This document shows positions 37,397 through 49,718 of a stretch of DNA of 64,000 nt, in pieces. A model generated the notes under the pieces. It was not told the origin of the DNA. It did not search any database and saw only the letters and a list, made by a program, of their open reading frames with translations. Within the stretch, counting starts at the first letter, position 1. Each line of letters begins with the position of its first letter. The position numbers were made by a program, and so were the translations under genes. The stretch comes from Fusarium oxysporum f. sp. lycopersici 4287 (Eukaryota > Ascomycota > Sordariomycetes > Hypocreales > Nectriaceae): the NCBI RefSeq assembly GCF_000149955.1, contig NC_030990.1:1780502-1844501 (forward strand), given 5' to 3'.

Positions 37397-39444
37397 GACC
37401 TAAGCCACAACGGAATGGTCAGTAATCCCTTATTCAGTAACGACTAAGGGCGGATTGTCAACAAATTGATTGGGCTGCGGTACCAAGGGAGCTATCAATG
37501 GCGTATAAAACGGCTTGTAGAGCGTTCTTCTCCTTGTCTTAGAACGAATGGTAAAGGGCTGACAGACAAGTCAAAACGAGGGCAATAGTGAGTGCAATGC
37601 GTTGAGATGGAGATGGAATCAAGTTCTGGGTCGAAAAGAGCAGGTCTTGTGCAAGTGAAGATAAGGCAAAGTCTATGATCAAAAACAAGGGAAGACAAGT
37701 AGCTAACGTAAATACGAAGGGAAGTTGCTTACCAGTGGTGGCTTTGTGGACTTCCTGCTTCGAGCCATGATTGCGGCTTATAACAGGAGAAGCTGAACTT
37801 TTGAACTGATGATGCAGGATCGACTCCTTGTTGCTTCTCATGGATAACAGCCGGCTGATGGCAGAGTGGAAGGGAAGGAAGGTTCGGCTTGGAGACTTTC
37901 CGGAACGCAGGTTAAGGGGAAGTTGCAACGTCTTCGAACTTGGAAAGTGCTGTCTACTGTGAGATCAGAAGTCACCTGCCTTGTTTGCCTTGAATGGCAT
38001 CCCTGGACAGCAACAGTTCTAGGAGGAGAACTCGAGCGAAAGATGAATGTCTCGATAACGTGAAGAGCGGCAGTCTGCGGAAAGGATGCAGAAGCTTCCC
38101 ACACCTCTTAGACCTTGCTCCTTATTGTGTCTAGATGAAAGCCCGCTTCCTGCTTGTTATTGCTTCGGGCTAAGTCAAAAGTACATGGCTCTTGAGAAAG
38201 AATCGGGTGTCCCTAGGTAGCCTCAATACTGTAGCAGAAGCAATTAGCACGGTCGTTCCTGATTCCAGGGCCCAGATCTTCTTGTTTGCAGTCAAGGAAA
38301 GACACCATGCCCCTTCCCGGTTCCTTTGTCATTCGAGCTGTACCTACTACCTAAGGTAGAAAAGAAACATTTCAAACTCACCGTATCCTGGTAGGAATTG
38401 TCCTGCTGGGAGCAAGAGCTTCCGAAACAATGCTGTAAAGAACAAGTTTCCTCAAGCAACAATACCAGATATGCGAAAATACCAGCACAGTCGGAGTACA
38501 AAAGTAGGAATTGAAAGACTCCTCAAAGGTGTGCTCAACGACGTTACTGGGGAAAGGTATCTATCTACCTTGGTAGGTAGGTAGGCACTCAGGTAGGCAG
38601 GGTGGTATGGTTGAAGACAATGGAATATCAAAGGAAGAGGAGGTGCAGGTGATTCGGATGCTTTCGATACATCCCAAGTTATAAGGTAAGGTACCTTACC
38701 TTAGTTTCTACACCTAGTAGAGGACCAGAAGTCTGGGGAAGGAGATGAGGGGTGCTGGAAGAGGGGCTAGCTAGGTCTGACTTTCAGGGGGGAAGGAGCG
38801 TGTCGGCAGGTGCCCTGATAACCCTGTGAGCCTCAGGAAATATTCTGAGGCATGAAGGACAGGCACGGATTTCAGCTGAGTGGCGCAAGGAACAGGAGGC
38901 CAATAACATCTTATGCCGGAGGAGACGGCCAAGCACTGCTCTTCATACGCTAATATTGAAAAATGCCAGGGAAATGTGTGATAACAACGATGCGTATGAT
39001 AATTGTGGCCAAGGAGCAAACATTTGCAGCACGAGGAGAGCCCGAGGGTAAGCCAAACGATTGTGTCTCCATTGGCAGGAAATTTTGTATTGACATTGAA
39101 AGATACTTAGGTGTGTCAATTAAGGGTAATACACTATTGGTCCAACATGGCCAGGTGCAAAGGGATAGGACCATCCATATCCATCCAGATTCTGTGATAA
39201 GAGCGAATGTCTCGACAAGCTCAGTGCCGATAAATGTTTGAAGGACTTCACGGGACGAACACCACGGAATCAAGCGATGTCCCTGAAAAAACCAACAGTT
39301 TCTCTTCCCTCAACCATATTCACATGCTATCACTGAACAACGTCGTAAGCATGTGCTATGAATGGTCAGAGGGTGGTGGCTAGCACCATTGGGTAAGGTG
39401 TATAAAGGCAAGACGGGCTCATGGACGTATAGACGTATAGACGA
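37397..39444. promoter_or_regulatory. Intergenic region upstream of the zinc-finger gene
   Basis: About 2 kb between the zinc-finger start and the Bet2 stop. The part nearest the zinc-finger gene is probably its leader. Between 38330 and 38705 GGTA/TACC words are dense, including a perfect palindrome listed separately. A 92-codon plus frame at 38963-39241 is matched by an overlapping minus frame of similar length and shows no family features. Confidence 0.45.
38682..38703. repeat. 22-bp perfect palindrome of GGTA/TACC words
   Basis: The half-site taaggtaaggt is followed immediately by its exact reverse complement. It is the most regular member of a family of GGTA/TACC-word clusters in the intergenic DNA of this window. 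It could be a hairpin, a dimeric factor site, or the remnant of a miniature mobile element; nothing in the sequence decides. Confidence 0.6.
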
Positions 39445-40480
39445 TCAGCCGAGAAGTCTCTTTGTTATCGATTTGGGCATGCAATATACTGGATCGACTG
39501 CCTCGAGACCTGGATAGCCCAAAAGACTAAGACCACACAAACCGAACTGGGTATGCCAAACATCGACCATATTACCAGGTCGATCAGAGATACCACCAAT
39601 TTCGGTATCTTGACACTTGAGAATGAAAGCGATAAGCGCATCGCGGTCGATCCAATGTGTACGCTCGATCATGGCGAGACTACTCAATACCCACCAGCTG
39701 TAGCACACGTCCTCGTCTTTTTCAGGTCGACCGTTAAGGCCACCACAGGGAACTTGTCTCTCGCTCAACCATCGGCCAAGCTTCTCTTTGTCCACGAGAT
39801 CAAGCCGACCAACTATTGCGAGAGCGGCAACGCAAGTAAAGATCTGACCCGAATGCGACTCCGCACCAGGCCCTGTTCCATAGCCACCATCAAAGTTGGC
39901 ACAAGCGATAATGTGTGCGACGGCCTTGTCGACATTGACAAGTGACATAAGACCGAGTAGGGACAAGGCATTGAATGCACCGTATAAGAATCGGGTATCC
40001 TCCTCGCCCCATTCATCCCCGGCAAATGTACCAGACTCTTGATTCTGCAGTCCTGCGATGACTGTTGGTGGTCAGTGGGTGCATAGGAGGCACTGTGGAC
40101 CTTGCAAAATACCTACACTTGCCAACATGGTTCTTGCCTTTGCCTTTGGTTTCCAGCTGATCGAGAGCATCCGTCATGGCGAGAATCTGCACAGCACTTA
40201 CTGTGGACAGCATGTGAGCATCATGGCCAGGTGCTGCACCGAACCCACCATTTTCATGCTGGCAGGAGAGAATGAAATCGATGACATCCTGTCGAGGGAG
40301 AGCCTCTGGCCGACCCAGGAGGAAGAGTGCGTTTAATCCCCAATACAAGCCATTAAGTCGCAGATGCTCGGTAAGCCAGTAGTCGAGCTCATCCTTTCTT
40401 GTATCCAGGCTCTGGATATACTTCACATGAGCATCGACAGCGAGTTCTGGGCCTTTTTGGTCTGTCGAGTCTTGGGACAT
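39445..40480 (-). CDS. BET2: Rab geranylgeranyltransferase (GGTase-II) beta subunit
   Basis: This is the catalytic beta subunit that, with the alpha subunit and Rab escort protein, attaches geranylgeranyl groups to Rab GTPases for vesicle traffic. Exons leftwards are 40117-40480 and 39445-40061, giving 326 residues, normal for the family. It shows the repeated prenyltransferase alpha/alpha-barrel motifs ([79 protein letters not shown]). The zinc ligands of the family are present as Asp and Cys in DEDVCYSWW and His in VWHTQFGL. The splice joins VGK to [11 protein letters not shown] in frame. It has a divergent promoter with the alpha/beta hydrolase. Confidence 0.96.
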
Positions 40481-41100
40481 ATTGTCAAAGGATGAAGTAA
40501 GTTGAACGAACTCGCTGAGGTTGACATGGAGAGAATTTTCTAGGCGGGTTGTTACGTAAGCGTTGCCTGGTCAGTGATTAAGGTAAGGTACGTTTGCAGC
40601 TTAAGCTGATCGGGCTACCTACCTACCCTTGACCGGCATTACCTAGGTCCCTAGATAATCTGACAAATATCTTGTTTTCAATAATGGTGTGACCGTGTTA
40701 AAAGAATTGTTTGAAAATCGAGAAAAATTAAATAAACCTTAAGGTTTTGAAAGACAAATGCACGATATCAAGCCTGACGAGCTGTTTCACTTAAATTTGC
40801 ATGTGTTCCAAAGGCATCAAAATGAACAGAGTTAAATGAATGTGAATGAGTCTTCTTTTATTTGGAATTCGACAATACCTAAGTACTTACTTATGTCCTA
40901 TCTCCAATTTGTTGTACGGTGGAATAATATGTAATACGACTCAGAAATACAATGTTAGTTTAGCCGAGCTGTCTTTGATTCAAGAAGGCGTGGAAAACTC
41001 CACAAGAGCATCCCATGGAAATAATCCGCTCTCATCATCAACTGCAAGTCGCCAGATAGACAACCTACCTAGAGAGGCGACCACCGTATCCTCCAAAATA
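40481..41100. promoter_or_regulatory. Divergent intergenic region, Bet2 / alpha-beta hydrolase
   Basis: About 620 bp containing GGTA/TACC clusters around 40585-40660 and AT-rich DNA near 40680-40750. An in-frame upstream ATG for the hydrolase lies at 40846. Confidence 0.45.
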
Positions 41101-42015
41101 ATGCACAAAGAATATTTCACCACTAACGATGGATGCAAAATCACCTTTCAGTCTTCCTTACCACTGAAGGAAGTTGCAGGAGTTGCAGCTGAGAAATGTG
41201 TCCTGCTCATGCATGGCTTCAGTGGCTCTAGCGATTACTTCATCCGCAACTTTACATCCCTGAGCAAATCACTCTGGGTCGTTGCCCCGGACATGCGAGG
41301 ACATGGGGACTCCAGTCAAACTCGTGGTGGTTATCACGTCGCGCGCTTGGCAGCTGATCTTTCAGGTCTTGTTGCTCATATACGCAAGACGGCATCTGTC
41401 AGTATTGTGCCTGTTGGATGCTCGATTGGCGCCGCCGTGCTCTGGACTTACGTGGAGCTCTTTGGTTGCAACGACTTTGCGGGATTTGTCTTTGTTGATC
41501 AGGCACCTCTGCAAGATCGCTCAGCGTTCGATGAATGGGACGAAACCAGGGCACATACTGGATGTTATGACGAGAAGACCATGCTCGCCGCGCAATACAA
41601 CTGGATCAATGACTCGAAGAAGGCGCATATCGACCTAGCAATAGGCTGCTTAGGATATCGACATGCCCCAAAGGAGGAAGACGGGATTTCAGCTGAGCAA
41701 CAAGCCAAGGATGAAGCCTTCTTTACAGACATCAGTGCGAAATGCGACCAAACATGGCTAGCACGACTACTGGCAGATCATACTCGCTACGATCACCGAG
41801 AATCCATCGAAACAATCACGGTTCCGGTGTTGGTTATGGCCGGTCGACGATCAAGCTGCTTCCCACTTGAAGGAATGCTCGAGAGCGTGAGACGTGTAGA
41901 GAAGTCAAGGCCAGGGCTAGCAAGGTCATCGGTGTTTGACTCTGGACATTGGCTATTTTACGAGGAACCAGAGAGATTCAACAAGGAGATTGCGGAGTTT
42001 GTTAACTCATGCTAG
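41101..42015 (+). CDS. Alpha/beta hydrolase
   Basis: A predicted cytosolic alpha/beta-hydrolase-fold enzyme of 304 residues, single exon. It shows the oxyanion-hole region CVLLMHGFSGSSDYF and the strand/turn VVAPDMRGHGDS. The nucleophile elbow is GCSIG (Ser in PVGCSIGAAV). The expected acid lies near VLVMAGRRSSCFPLEG and the catalytic His in DSGHWLFYEEPERF. The substrate is not predictable from this; esterase, lactonase and epoxide-hydrolase-like members share these features. I chose the ATG at 41101, since hydrolase-like sequence starts a few residues later. The frame stays open to an ATG at 40846, which would add 85 residues of non-conserved-looking sequence rich in Ser and Asn. Confidence 0.85.
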   Translation: MHKEYFTTNDGCKITFQSSLPLKEVAGVAAEKCVLLMHGFSGSSDYFIRNFTSLSKSLWVVAPDMRGHGDSSQTRGGYHVARLAADLSGLVAHIRKTASVSIVPVGCSIGAAVLWTYVELFGCNDFAGFVFVDQAPLQDRSAFDEWDETRAHTGCYDEKTMLAAQYNWINDSKKAHIDLAIGCLGYRHAPKEEDGISAEQQAKDEAFFTDISAKCDQTWLARLLADHTRYDHRESIETITVPVLVMAGRRSSCFPLEGMLESVRRVEKSRPGLARSSVFDSGHWLFYEEPERFNKEIAEFVNSC

Positions 42016-44114
42016 ATGTCGATCGGGCCAACAGCCAGCTGTTTGGTCGGAGTCAAGAATTGAAGTGAAGACATAGGTAGTAGCTACGACCTGAAAGAAG
42101 AAGAAGAAAAGTACAATTTGTTGGCTGATCAACTGCAGTATATTGTAATGATGATATAATTGGCAAACAGTGCAAAACGACGTTGAAGAATGGCAGCACT
42201 TGGTTCGGTTATCCAATCATTGAATCTTGTGGTCAGCGTATATACGAAGCTTGCCAACAGGTGGTTCAACCTGACCATCATATGTTCTGTCCAAGATCGC
42301 ACGTTTTGAGGCAACAACATCGCTTTAGATACTTGGGCTAACCAAAGATCGGGAGAAAGCATGACAAGATGTAACTTGCTTACACGATACAATGCAAGAA
42401 TGTTGATTTAACCAGGACATCATTGTAAGGCTGAGATGATGAATAATGATATCATTGGCAACACATGAAACGAAGTTGATCCTCTGCACTACGTTTCATG
42501 TAGGTCGACACTCTTGGCAATGAATAGATACAGGAGCAGCCAGGTTCTAACTGACAGGGAGATCCTGACATGGGTTATCTGTCAAACAAGCAAGATAGGC
42601 AATCCACATTCGGCAGCGGTTGGCGGCTGAAGCTGACGACGTCAAATTTGCAAGTGGGTAGTAGGTGCTTGTTTTTGAACTGATATAAGAGAACATACGA
42701 CGCTGGAAATATGCAATTTCACCAAACTCATGAGTGGGATCCATGAGGCCTCATCTCGTCAACTCTGTAGCCGATCCATCTGCACTTTCGACAGGTAAGC
42801 GGCTGGCATGTGCCGCACCCCATGCAATACGAATGATATCGACTTTCAAGGCAGAGGTGTCAAAATGAGGTGGCGCTATCTCGTGAAGGTGTTGCGCCTT
42901 CGAAAACAGCATCCCGTCCGTTACCCTCCAACATCGAGAATACATCATCCAAAGAACGGGAGTCGACTGAAGATTGACTTTGGGAGCAGAGTCGGCAGAA
43001 CTCAAGCTTGTACTTGGAAAAGCCCGAGCCCTCCACTCTGTACCAAGGCTAAGAACGCCACTGCTGCTGGTCATCCAGGAACTGCCTATGATCCCGGAAT
43101 GATGGAGCCAGTGGCCAGGTTACGATTCCAGAGAAATTCCAAGAGAGGCAGTTGACTTTGACGGAGCGATCGATGTTGGTGTCAAGGGTCTCTAAAAGTT
43201 TGTTGTTGCAAGTGACATAATAGTTGCTGCAAGTGAATCGCAGTAGTGAATGTAATTGAAAAGCTGCCTTTAAATTAGCCAAATCGTCCCCAGAGACTCG
43301 GCTTATCTGTTGTCAGAAAATGCAATACGTATTATATCCATCTAGTTTCATATCATGGTTGCAGCCCTGAACAGAGCTCTTTCGTTCCTGGTTGCTCCAT
43401 GGCTTTTGGGCGCATCTAGGCTTCCGATGCCTGACGCCTTGGCTGCCAGGCACCTCCAGGTCACTGTGGGACTTCTGTTGTGTTTCTCCGTCTGCGAGTG
43501 GCCAGCTCATGGCTCTGAGATCAGGACTAGCTAGAGCCACTATGGGGTCTGACCTCATGATGGGATAAACATGGAGATGTGAACGAAGAATCAACCCCTG
43601 GGTCGAGGGAGTTTCCAACAGATATAGCGGGGTAGAAGGGCCTCAGCGTTGGATCCAGTGAATGGATTGATGTGGATACAAATGATGGATGTTTGTGTCC
43701 TTCTGCAACTGCAGACTGTGCTGTGGTAAGTTCCAGCCTACCGAGCTAGCCTATGTAGGTTTGTGTCCATATTCTCTATGGAAACGGGCTGTTTTAGGTT
43801 GCCGAATTTCCAGCACCTGTCGGTATCATCGGTTACAGAGTCTAAATTTTGTAGGTCGTTTCAGCTTCACACGTATCCATTACATGCAGCACACGTACGC
43901 ACTTGACGCGCAACGCTCGATTTCAATAGTAACATTCATTACCGGTACTGTGCTGTATCTGTGAGATGTGATGTTTGCAGAAGTTACTAATGGTATTTAC
44001 ATATCATTTGGTGAGGACTGATACCTATTATCCGCAAGCTGGAACCCGAAACCACCTTATCTGAGCAAGGTAAAGTTGGTACCCAGTACCTGAGACTGTA
44101 CCTGAAGGCTGAGG

Positions 44115-44164
<50 letters not shown>

Positions 44165-45548
44165 CCAGATGCCTCTTATTGAATTGGATTGGATGCCACC
44201 CCCATTTGCTCACAGCAGCCTCTCGTGATTGAACCCCTGGCAAAAAGCAAAGCAAGTGCCAATATAAGCCGGCCTTAGTGAGCAAGAAAACCTCTGACAG
44301 TAAATTAGGGTGTCAAAAAAAGATCAGTCTAATAGTCTTCAGGTCTACCTAAATCTATATTGAAATTTGCCCAAGTTTATACTAGATTTATCCAAGTCTT
44401 TTTGTCATTCGTTAGAATAGAAGTCAGAAGTTTTCTTGTCCACCCTAAGCAGGCCATCAAAAGCCAAGGTACCTTAGGCTTGGTCTTTGTTCGTCCCTTG
44501 TTCCTGGTCTTTCTCCGTACAACGTTCCACATCCTGTCCCTTGCTTCTTTTGGGATCTGACAACCCTTGGCCATCATCAGCTGCACTGCCTGACTGACTA
44601 CACGCACACTTCAAGGATGCACTACTCTGATACCTGACATTTACTCGACTGTACGCAATCGTTCCGTGAAGCGGTCAGCAGTAAGCTTTATATGCAGGCT
44701 GTTACCTCGTCGATTGGAACAACTAGTTACTCGGGGCTACCGATTGTTGTGTATCCAGTGGCACTCTTCTCCAAAGCAATTGACGGCTGGGATTCGGACA
44801 TTTTTGGCACCAATGCCGGGCATTAGTATTAGCCCTACCACGATCGAATAATATTGGATTGATATTACTACGGATATAATATTGAACGACCCATTACTGA
44901 AGCCTGACAAAAACCCAACGCAATACGACATTTCCAAGTATCTAACAGTGCGCCTAGCTGCATAGCATAACACGATACAACACAACACCGCCTGCAGAGA
45001 CGAGAGGGCATTCATTTCGAGACTACGAGACTTTCCCTCTCACCATCTTCAAAATACAGACCGACCTGTCTTCTTCTCCCTTTTCTTTTTTTGGCCTTAT
45101 ATTCTATTTCGTCCTCTGTTGCTCCGAACAGCTTGGCTTTTACCCCATGCTCTCCAGCTCCATTGGAGTGCCCCTGACCTAGCTACACAACAGTACCAGT
45201 TCCGGCCAGCACTACCACCACCACTAGAATCGTCGACGCGCCCACCTCTTCCTCAACGGCCACCAATCGTCAACCCCCCGTTCTCTATTGCCCTGTGAGC
45301 ATATCTGTTTCTCCGTCCTAAGGTCCTGCCTTCACAGGCTGATCTTGCTCAATTATCCGACTGTGACCCGCAACAAGATTGGATTGAAGAGTAGAGGCAC
45401 AACAGACCGATCCTCCCCTGGCCCGCAGTTTGAACCCCCTCCCGTTTCGCCTACCGTGGGAGTGGGAGTTTGCGAAGCAGGACCCGCGTTTGTGTCTACG
45501 TCTGCGACAGCGATTGTGAGACTGCGCCGTGAGCAGACAGGACTCAGA
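42016..45548. other. Intergenic stretch and RhoGAP upstream region
   Basis: About 3.5 kb with no gene I can support. Minus-strand frames at 42751-43074 (107 codons) and 43313-43618 (101 codons) have no recognisable domain or matching splice signals. A hexanucleotide repeat lies at 44115-44162. From about 45000 the DNA turns pyrimidine-rich, as expected of the leader of the RhoGAP gene, and its frame remains open upstream of the chosen start. Confidence 0.45.
44115..44162 (+). repeat. Hexanucleotide tandem repeat (GTGCCT)8
   Basis: Eight uninterrupted copies of gtgcct. On the minus strand one frame reads as alternating Arg-His. It is a plain microsatellite in non-coding DNA, useful as a polymorphic marker. 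Confidence 0.9.
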
Positions 45549-47915
45549 ATGGGTCGTAAGGCGGCACCGCAGCCGCTGGCGCTTTCGTCTCAGACTTCGC
45601 CTCAGGCCCAAGCCCAAGCACAAACCCAGTCTGAATCTGGCGCTGCTTTACGTAGTAGAGACGATTCGCCGACTGCTGAAACCGTTTCTCCAGGTGTGTC
45701 GCCGGTCGAGTCCAAATCGCCCCGTTCTCCCCGCTCCTCTCCTTTCCACAGTCGGTTTTCACCCTTGAGAAACCAAGGTGGAAAGCACAGGAAAGTGTCA
45801 CACACGACAGCAGCATTAGCAGACGCAACTGCAGAGGGGAAGCCATCGTCGTCAACGCCGCCACCACAACCATCAGCACCGGTGCCAATACCTGTACAAC
45901 GGCCCTCAACTGCCACAGCATCTACCGAATGGAGTAGGGAAGAGTCTGTACCAAGACAGCCTTTACGGCACACGCGCGAGGATCCCTCGACCTATCCTTC
46001 CATCTCCTCTACACTTGAAGAACATCTACCTGATCCACCAGCAACAACTGCGGCTACCACGCAGTCTGAGGCGGTGCAACCAATCCCAAGTGACTCGAAA
46101 AAAGGTGCTAAAAACGGTTTCTTCCATTTTAATAAGCAATCCAAATCTTCAAACCAGTCTCAACCGCATGCCCACCACCGTAAACACACCGAGACGAGAG
46201 CCCAGGTAATGTCGAGGGGCAGTGACGGATCCAATCGACCAAGACACGGAGGTATGTAAACATTGAGCCAAGCTTAGTTGGGACGATCAATTATACTTTA
46301 GCCATCGCGCGCAAGCCTAGGTCCATGACCAACTGCTGACATGATGCAGACAAACACGATCCAAGCCCAAGTGCCTCATACACCGACCATACTCTACACA
46401 AACCTGTCTCCGCCGATCCTCTTCGAAGCGACTTGTCTTTATCATCCGCTGGCGACTACGATACCGCTTCACCTCAGTCTTCAACAAAGAAAGGCAGGTC
46501 GAAGCCTTTTGGTCTACTGAACCGCAGCCGATCCAATCGCGACAAAGAAGACGCCAGCCCCGAGCTGAAACCGGCCTCCTCTCCTCGTCAGGGTAACGAA
46601 CCTGAACTGCACCTCAATTCTGTGCCGTACAAGACTGCGAACCAAGGTGGTGATCGTTCTATCAGAGACATGATGAACTCTGCAGTCCGAAATCGATCCG
46701 AGGACCGCGCGCCGAGAGATTCGTCTTCTACCAGAAGGGCACAACGCGACAAGGAATCAAAGACCCAACCGTCCTCCCTGAACGAGAACGGGGGCTCTTT
46801 TTTCAATGGCCTCAAGAGCTCTGGTACCCGTGCTGCTGGCATGCTGAGTGACCGTTTCTTCAACAAGAGTGGGCGTGGTGGTCGAGAGGATAAGGATGCT
46901 CTCGACGATGAACACTATCAAATAAAAGTTATCAACTTACCACTAGTTGAGCAAACACGATTGACGAGAATATCAAAGCGCCTTGAGGATTCAAGGGACA
47001 AGACGGAGTTCTGGATGCCTGCCTTTCCTTGGCGAGCAATAGATTATCTAAACTATAAGGGGTGTGAAGTTGAGGGTCTTTATCGTGTTCCGGGCAGTGG
47101 GCCTCAGATTAAGAAATGGCAGCGCAAGTTCGATGAACGTAAGTTTATCCCATCTTCCTGATAAGTGAAGGAACTCAAATTAACTTGGAACAGAATACGA
47201 CGTCAACCTGTTCAACGAGCGCGACCTTTACGACATCAACATAATTGGTTCGATGCTAAAGGCTTGGCTACGAGAACTTCCCGACGAGCTGTTCCCTAAA
47301 GCGGCACAGGATCGAATCGCGAGGGAATGCGCAGGTGCTGAGGAAGTTCCTGAGCTACTTATCGAAGAGCTCTCGAATCTCTCTCCTTTCAACTATTATC
47401 TGCTTTTTGCCATCACATGCCACCTCAGTCTTCTATTAGCTCACTCGGATAAGAACAAGATGGACTTTAGGAACCTGTGCATCTGCTTCCAGCCGTGTAT
47501 GAAGATCGACGCATTCTGCTTTAAGTTCTTGGTGTGCGACTGGCGCGACTGCTGGAGAGGATGCAAGAACGAGGCCAAGTATATCGAGGAAGAATACATG
47601 ATCTTCGACCAGCCTCCGCCAAGGGGTCTCGCTGAACCAGCGAAGCCAAGACCACAAGATGAGTCGGAGGACGACCGACAACAACTCTCCTCTTCGGGGA
47701 GCAGCAAGCAGTCAGGCCGCCTCAGCCCCAGCGACCAGAAACCAAAGCTGAAGAAGAAACAGCTCCAGATATCCCCCTCAAACGGAAGCGTCGTCTCGAA
47801 CGAATCGACTGCCCCAACCACCTTGACCATTAACAGCGACCGCGAGTTAGGCAGAACCTCGAGCGAACTGCGGCCTTTGTCACCCATTATGCCTCTATCC
47901 CCCCTCGGCTTCTAA
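45549..47915 (+). CDS. Rho GTPase-activating protein
   Basis: A predicted RhoGAP of 737 residues that would switch off Rho/Cdc42-type GTPases controlling polarity, cell wall and septation. Exons are 45549-46251, 46350-47138 and 47194-47915. The first about 400 residues are disordered, rich in Ser, Pro, Gln and basic residues. The RhoGAP domain lies at about residues 430-610. It has the arginine finger in GLYRVPGSGPQIKKWQ, then LPDELFPK, and the helix with NKMDFRNLCICFQPCMKI, which holds the conserved Lys and Asn positions. An intron splits the domain after KFDE. The C-terminal tail is Ser/Pro-rich with LSPIMPLSPLGF. The start was chosen at MGRKAAPQ; the frame is open upstream but the upstream text looks like leader DNA. 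Which Rho protein it acts on is not visible. Confidence 0.93.
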
Positions 47916-49136
47916 ATTCAGAGACATCCTGATGATACGCTGCATTCCACAAGCATATTCACGCCCGGCTACCCATGGAGGTGGCCAGAAGGATAGCCGA
48001 GACAGAAAGACCATACCTCAAAGGAATAGAGGTCTTGAGACCGGGATGAGAATGGACCAAGTGCCTAATCTATCTCAGCACCTCCCCGCTACTCTACCTC
48101 AACTGAGGGTAGATGTTTCAACTATCAACCACGGCCTCTGCCACGATGGAGTCTGTGACTTCATCCTTCAGCGATAGCCAATTCACGGTGGCACGCCCTT
48201 TATGACCTTGTCATTCGATTTGATTGCGCATTCTGGTTGCTTCTAACGCTGGCGTTTCTGGAGAGTGGCCTAACGGTTTGGCAATGTGCAATCGAGCAAA
48301 ACTTTCAAGGAATGCTTTGAAATCCGGTCCACCTATCCACGACACCAAGCGAGTGATGTTCTTAACCTGCACTTTGTCTTTTATCTGTTGTTTGGTATAC
48401 CCCATGATGCATTTTGAGGAGAATATCGTCCAGGGGCGTGTTGTACCCTGTGTTAGTGGGGAATCTTGTTTGAAGTTCCAGCGTTTCTGATTCTGATGAT
48501 TTATTGACAAGCATACTGCGTCTTTGCCCGAGCTGATTATGTAGCTGGTTCTCCGGCGTTCTGATGAGGCAAGCTACCTTAGTAAGATTGGTGTTTTGCC
48601 GTCATGTTACAGTGAAATGAAGGCGATGCCAAGCAAGAGAGGAGCATGGAGATTACCAAAATATTGAGTACATCTGTTTCTGGTGACTGAAAATCGCCAA
48701 GAGAGGAGGATTGTTGGATAGTAGAGTTGAGATTGGCTGAGGCTACCTAGATAGTGCGCGGAATTTAGTAAAACATACTCTGCCAGAAATCGCTTATTTA
48801 TTAATTGCATATTCTTCATCAACGTCAACTATCAGGTTGGGGGAGAACCCATGGCTGTTGTATTTCGTCGTTACGCACAGTCGGGGGACATGGACTCCAT
48901 TTAGACACGGTCTGGCGAGTACCAGACAACAAGGAGATTGACAGCTGCAGCGTCTTCCTTTTTCATTCTTTTCTTCCAAAGCCGAACGTCTAAACCATCC
49001 CAAGTCCCTAGCTTTTAACATGCCGATTTCGAAACGCCAATGTCCTGAACGCCGCTCCATGCTCAACAACAGTAGTCTTGACCAAGGCCGACAAGAAATT
49101 GCCGACCAATTCCGTTCCTTCCAAAGCTGTCGCAGC
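47916..49136. other. Intergenic, tail-to-tail spacer
   Basis: About 1.2 kb between the RhoGAP and Rrs1 stop codons, probably mostly 3' UTR and spacer. The frames here (for example 47932-48177 and 48224-48490) show no family features. The 259-codon minus frame 48794-49573 is largely an alternative-frame shadow of Rrs1. Confidence 0.55.
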
Positions 49137-49718
49137 CTATTTTCCTGTACCTTGAGCCTGGTTCTTGCGCATCTTTCGCTCGTTGCGCTTGATTCTCTCC
49201 TTGCGCTCTCTTCGACCATCGCCACGGATTGAGGTACCCTCTTTTCGCTTCTTCTCGGCTTCCATATCAACCTCGACGATGGGCCAGTCCTCGCCCTTCT
49301 TGTTGAGAGCCTTGTATCCCCACTTGCGCTGCCATTCGCCTGTCTGCTCGTCAAAGGCAAGATTGCGACGCTGCTCGCGAGTCTTGGGCTTAATGCCCTT
49401 CTTGGCGGCGAAGCGCTCCCACTTAGTAGGAGGCTTGGCCTGCGGAACAGGCTTCTCGCGGGGGAGACGGGTGCTCGGGGCGGGAAGGGTGAGAAGGACG
49501 CCCTCGGCGGTGGAGTTGAGAGGGCAGGTGGAGAGGAACTGGTTGATGAGTGACTGGGCGCCGTCGCGGGCAAGCTCGGCGAGGGACTGCTCGAGATTAT
49601 CGCGGTCGAGAGTGACGGGGTTGGGGTCCTCTGCGAGAAGATGGCCGAGATCGAATGTGTAGGGCGTGGGCTTCTCGACTGCGACAGGCAGCTTTGGCTT
49701 AGAGCTTGGGAGCGCCAT
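49137..49718 (-). CDS. RRS1: Ribosome biogenesis regulatory protein Rrs1
   Basis: This nucleolar factor, with Rpf2 and the 5S RNP, is needed for maturation of the 60S subunit. It is a single exon of 193 residues, typical length. Family landmarks are YTFDLGHLLAEDPNPV near the N-terminus, REKPVPQAKPPTKWERFAAK, then KGIKPKTREQRRNLAFDE and GEWQRKWGYKALNKKGEDW, and a highly basic C-terminal tail (RKERIKRNERKMRKNQ). It is transcribed divergently from the mitoribosomal protein mS29 gene; the 461 bp between them may act as a shared promoter for two ribosome-related genes. Confidence 0.95.
   Translation of the reverse strand: MALPSSKPKLPVAVEKPTPYTFDLGHLLAEDPNPVTLDRDNLEQSLAELARDGAQSLINQFLSTCPLNSTAEGVLLTLPAPSTRLPREKPVPQAKPPTKWERFAAKKGIKPKTREQRRNLAFDEQTGEWQRKWGYKALNKKGEDWPIVEVDMEAEKKRKEGTSIRGDGRRERKERIKRNERKMRKNQAQGTGK

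Noticed and set aside
38963..39273. 92- and 107-codon frames on opposite strands
   Set aside because: They are mutual shadows without family features; neither could be preferred.
42751..43618. Minus-strand frames of 107 and 101 codons
   Set aside because: No motif, start context or splice junction links them, and they are no longer than chance frames in nearby spacers.
48794..49573. 259-codon minus-strand frame
   Set aside because: It largely overlaps Rrs1 in another frame. Rrs1 matches its family end to end, so this is a shadow.
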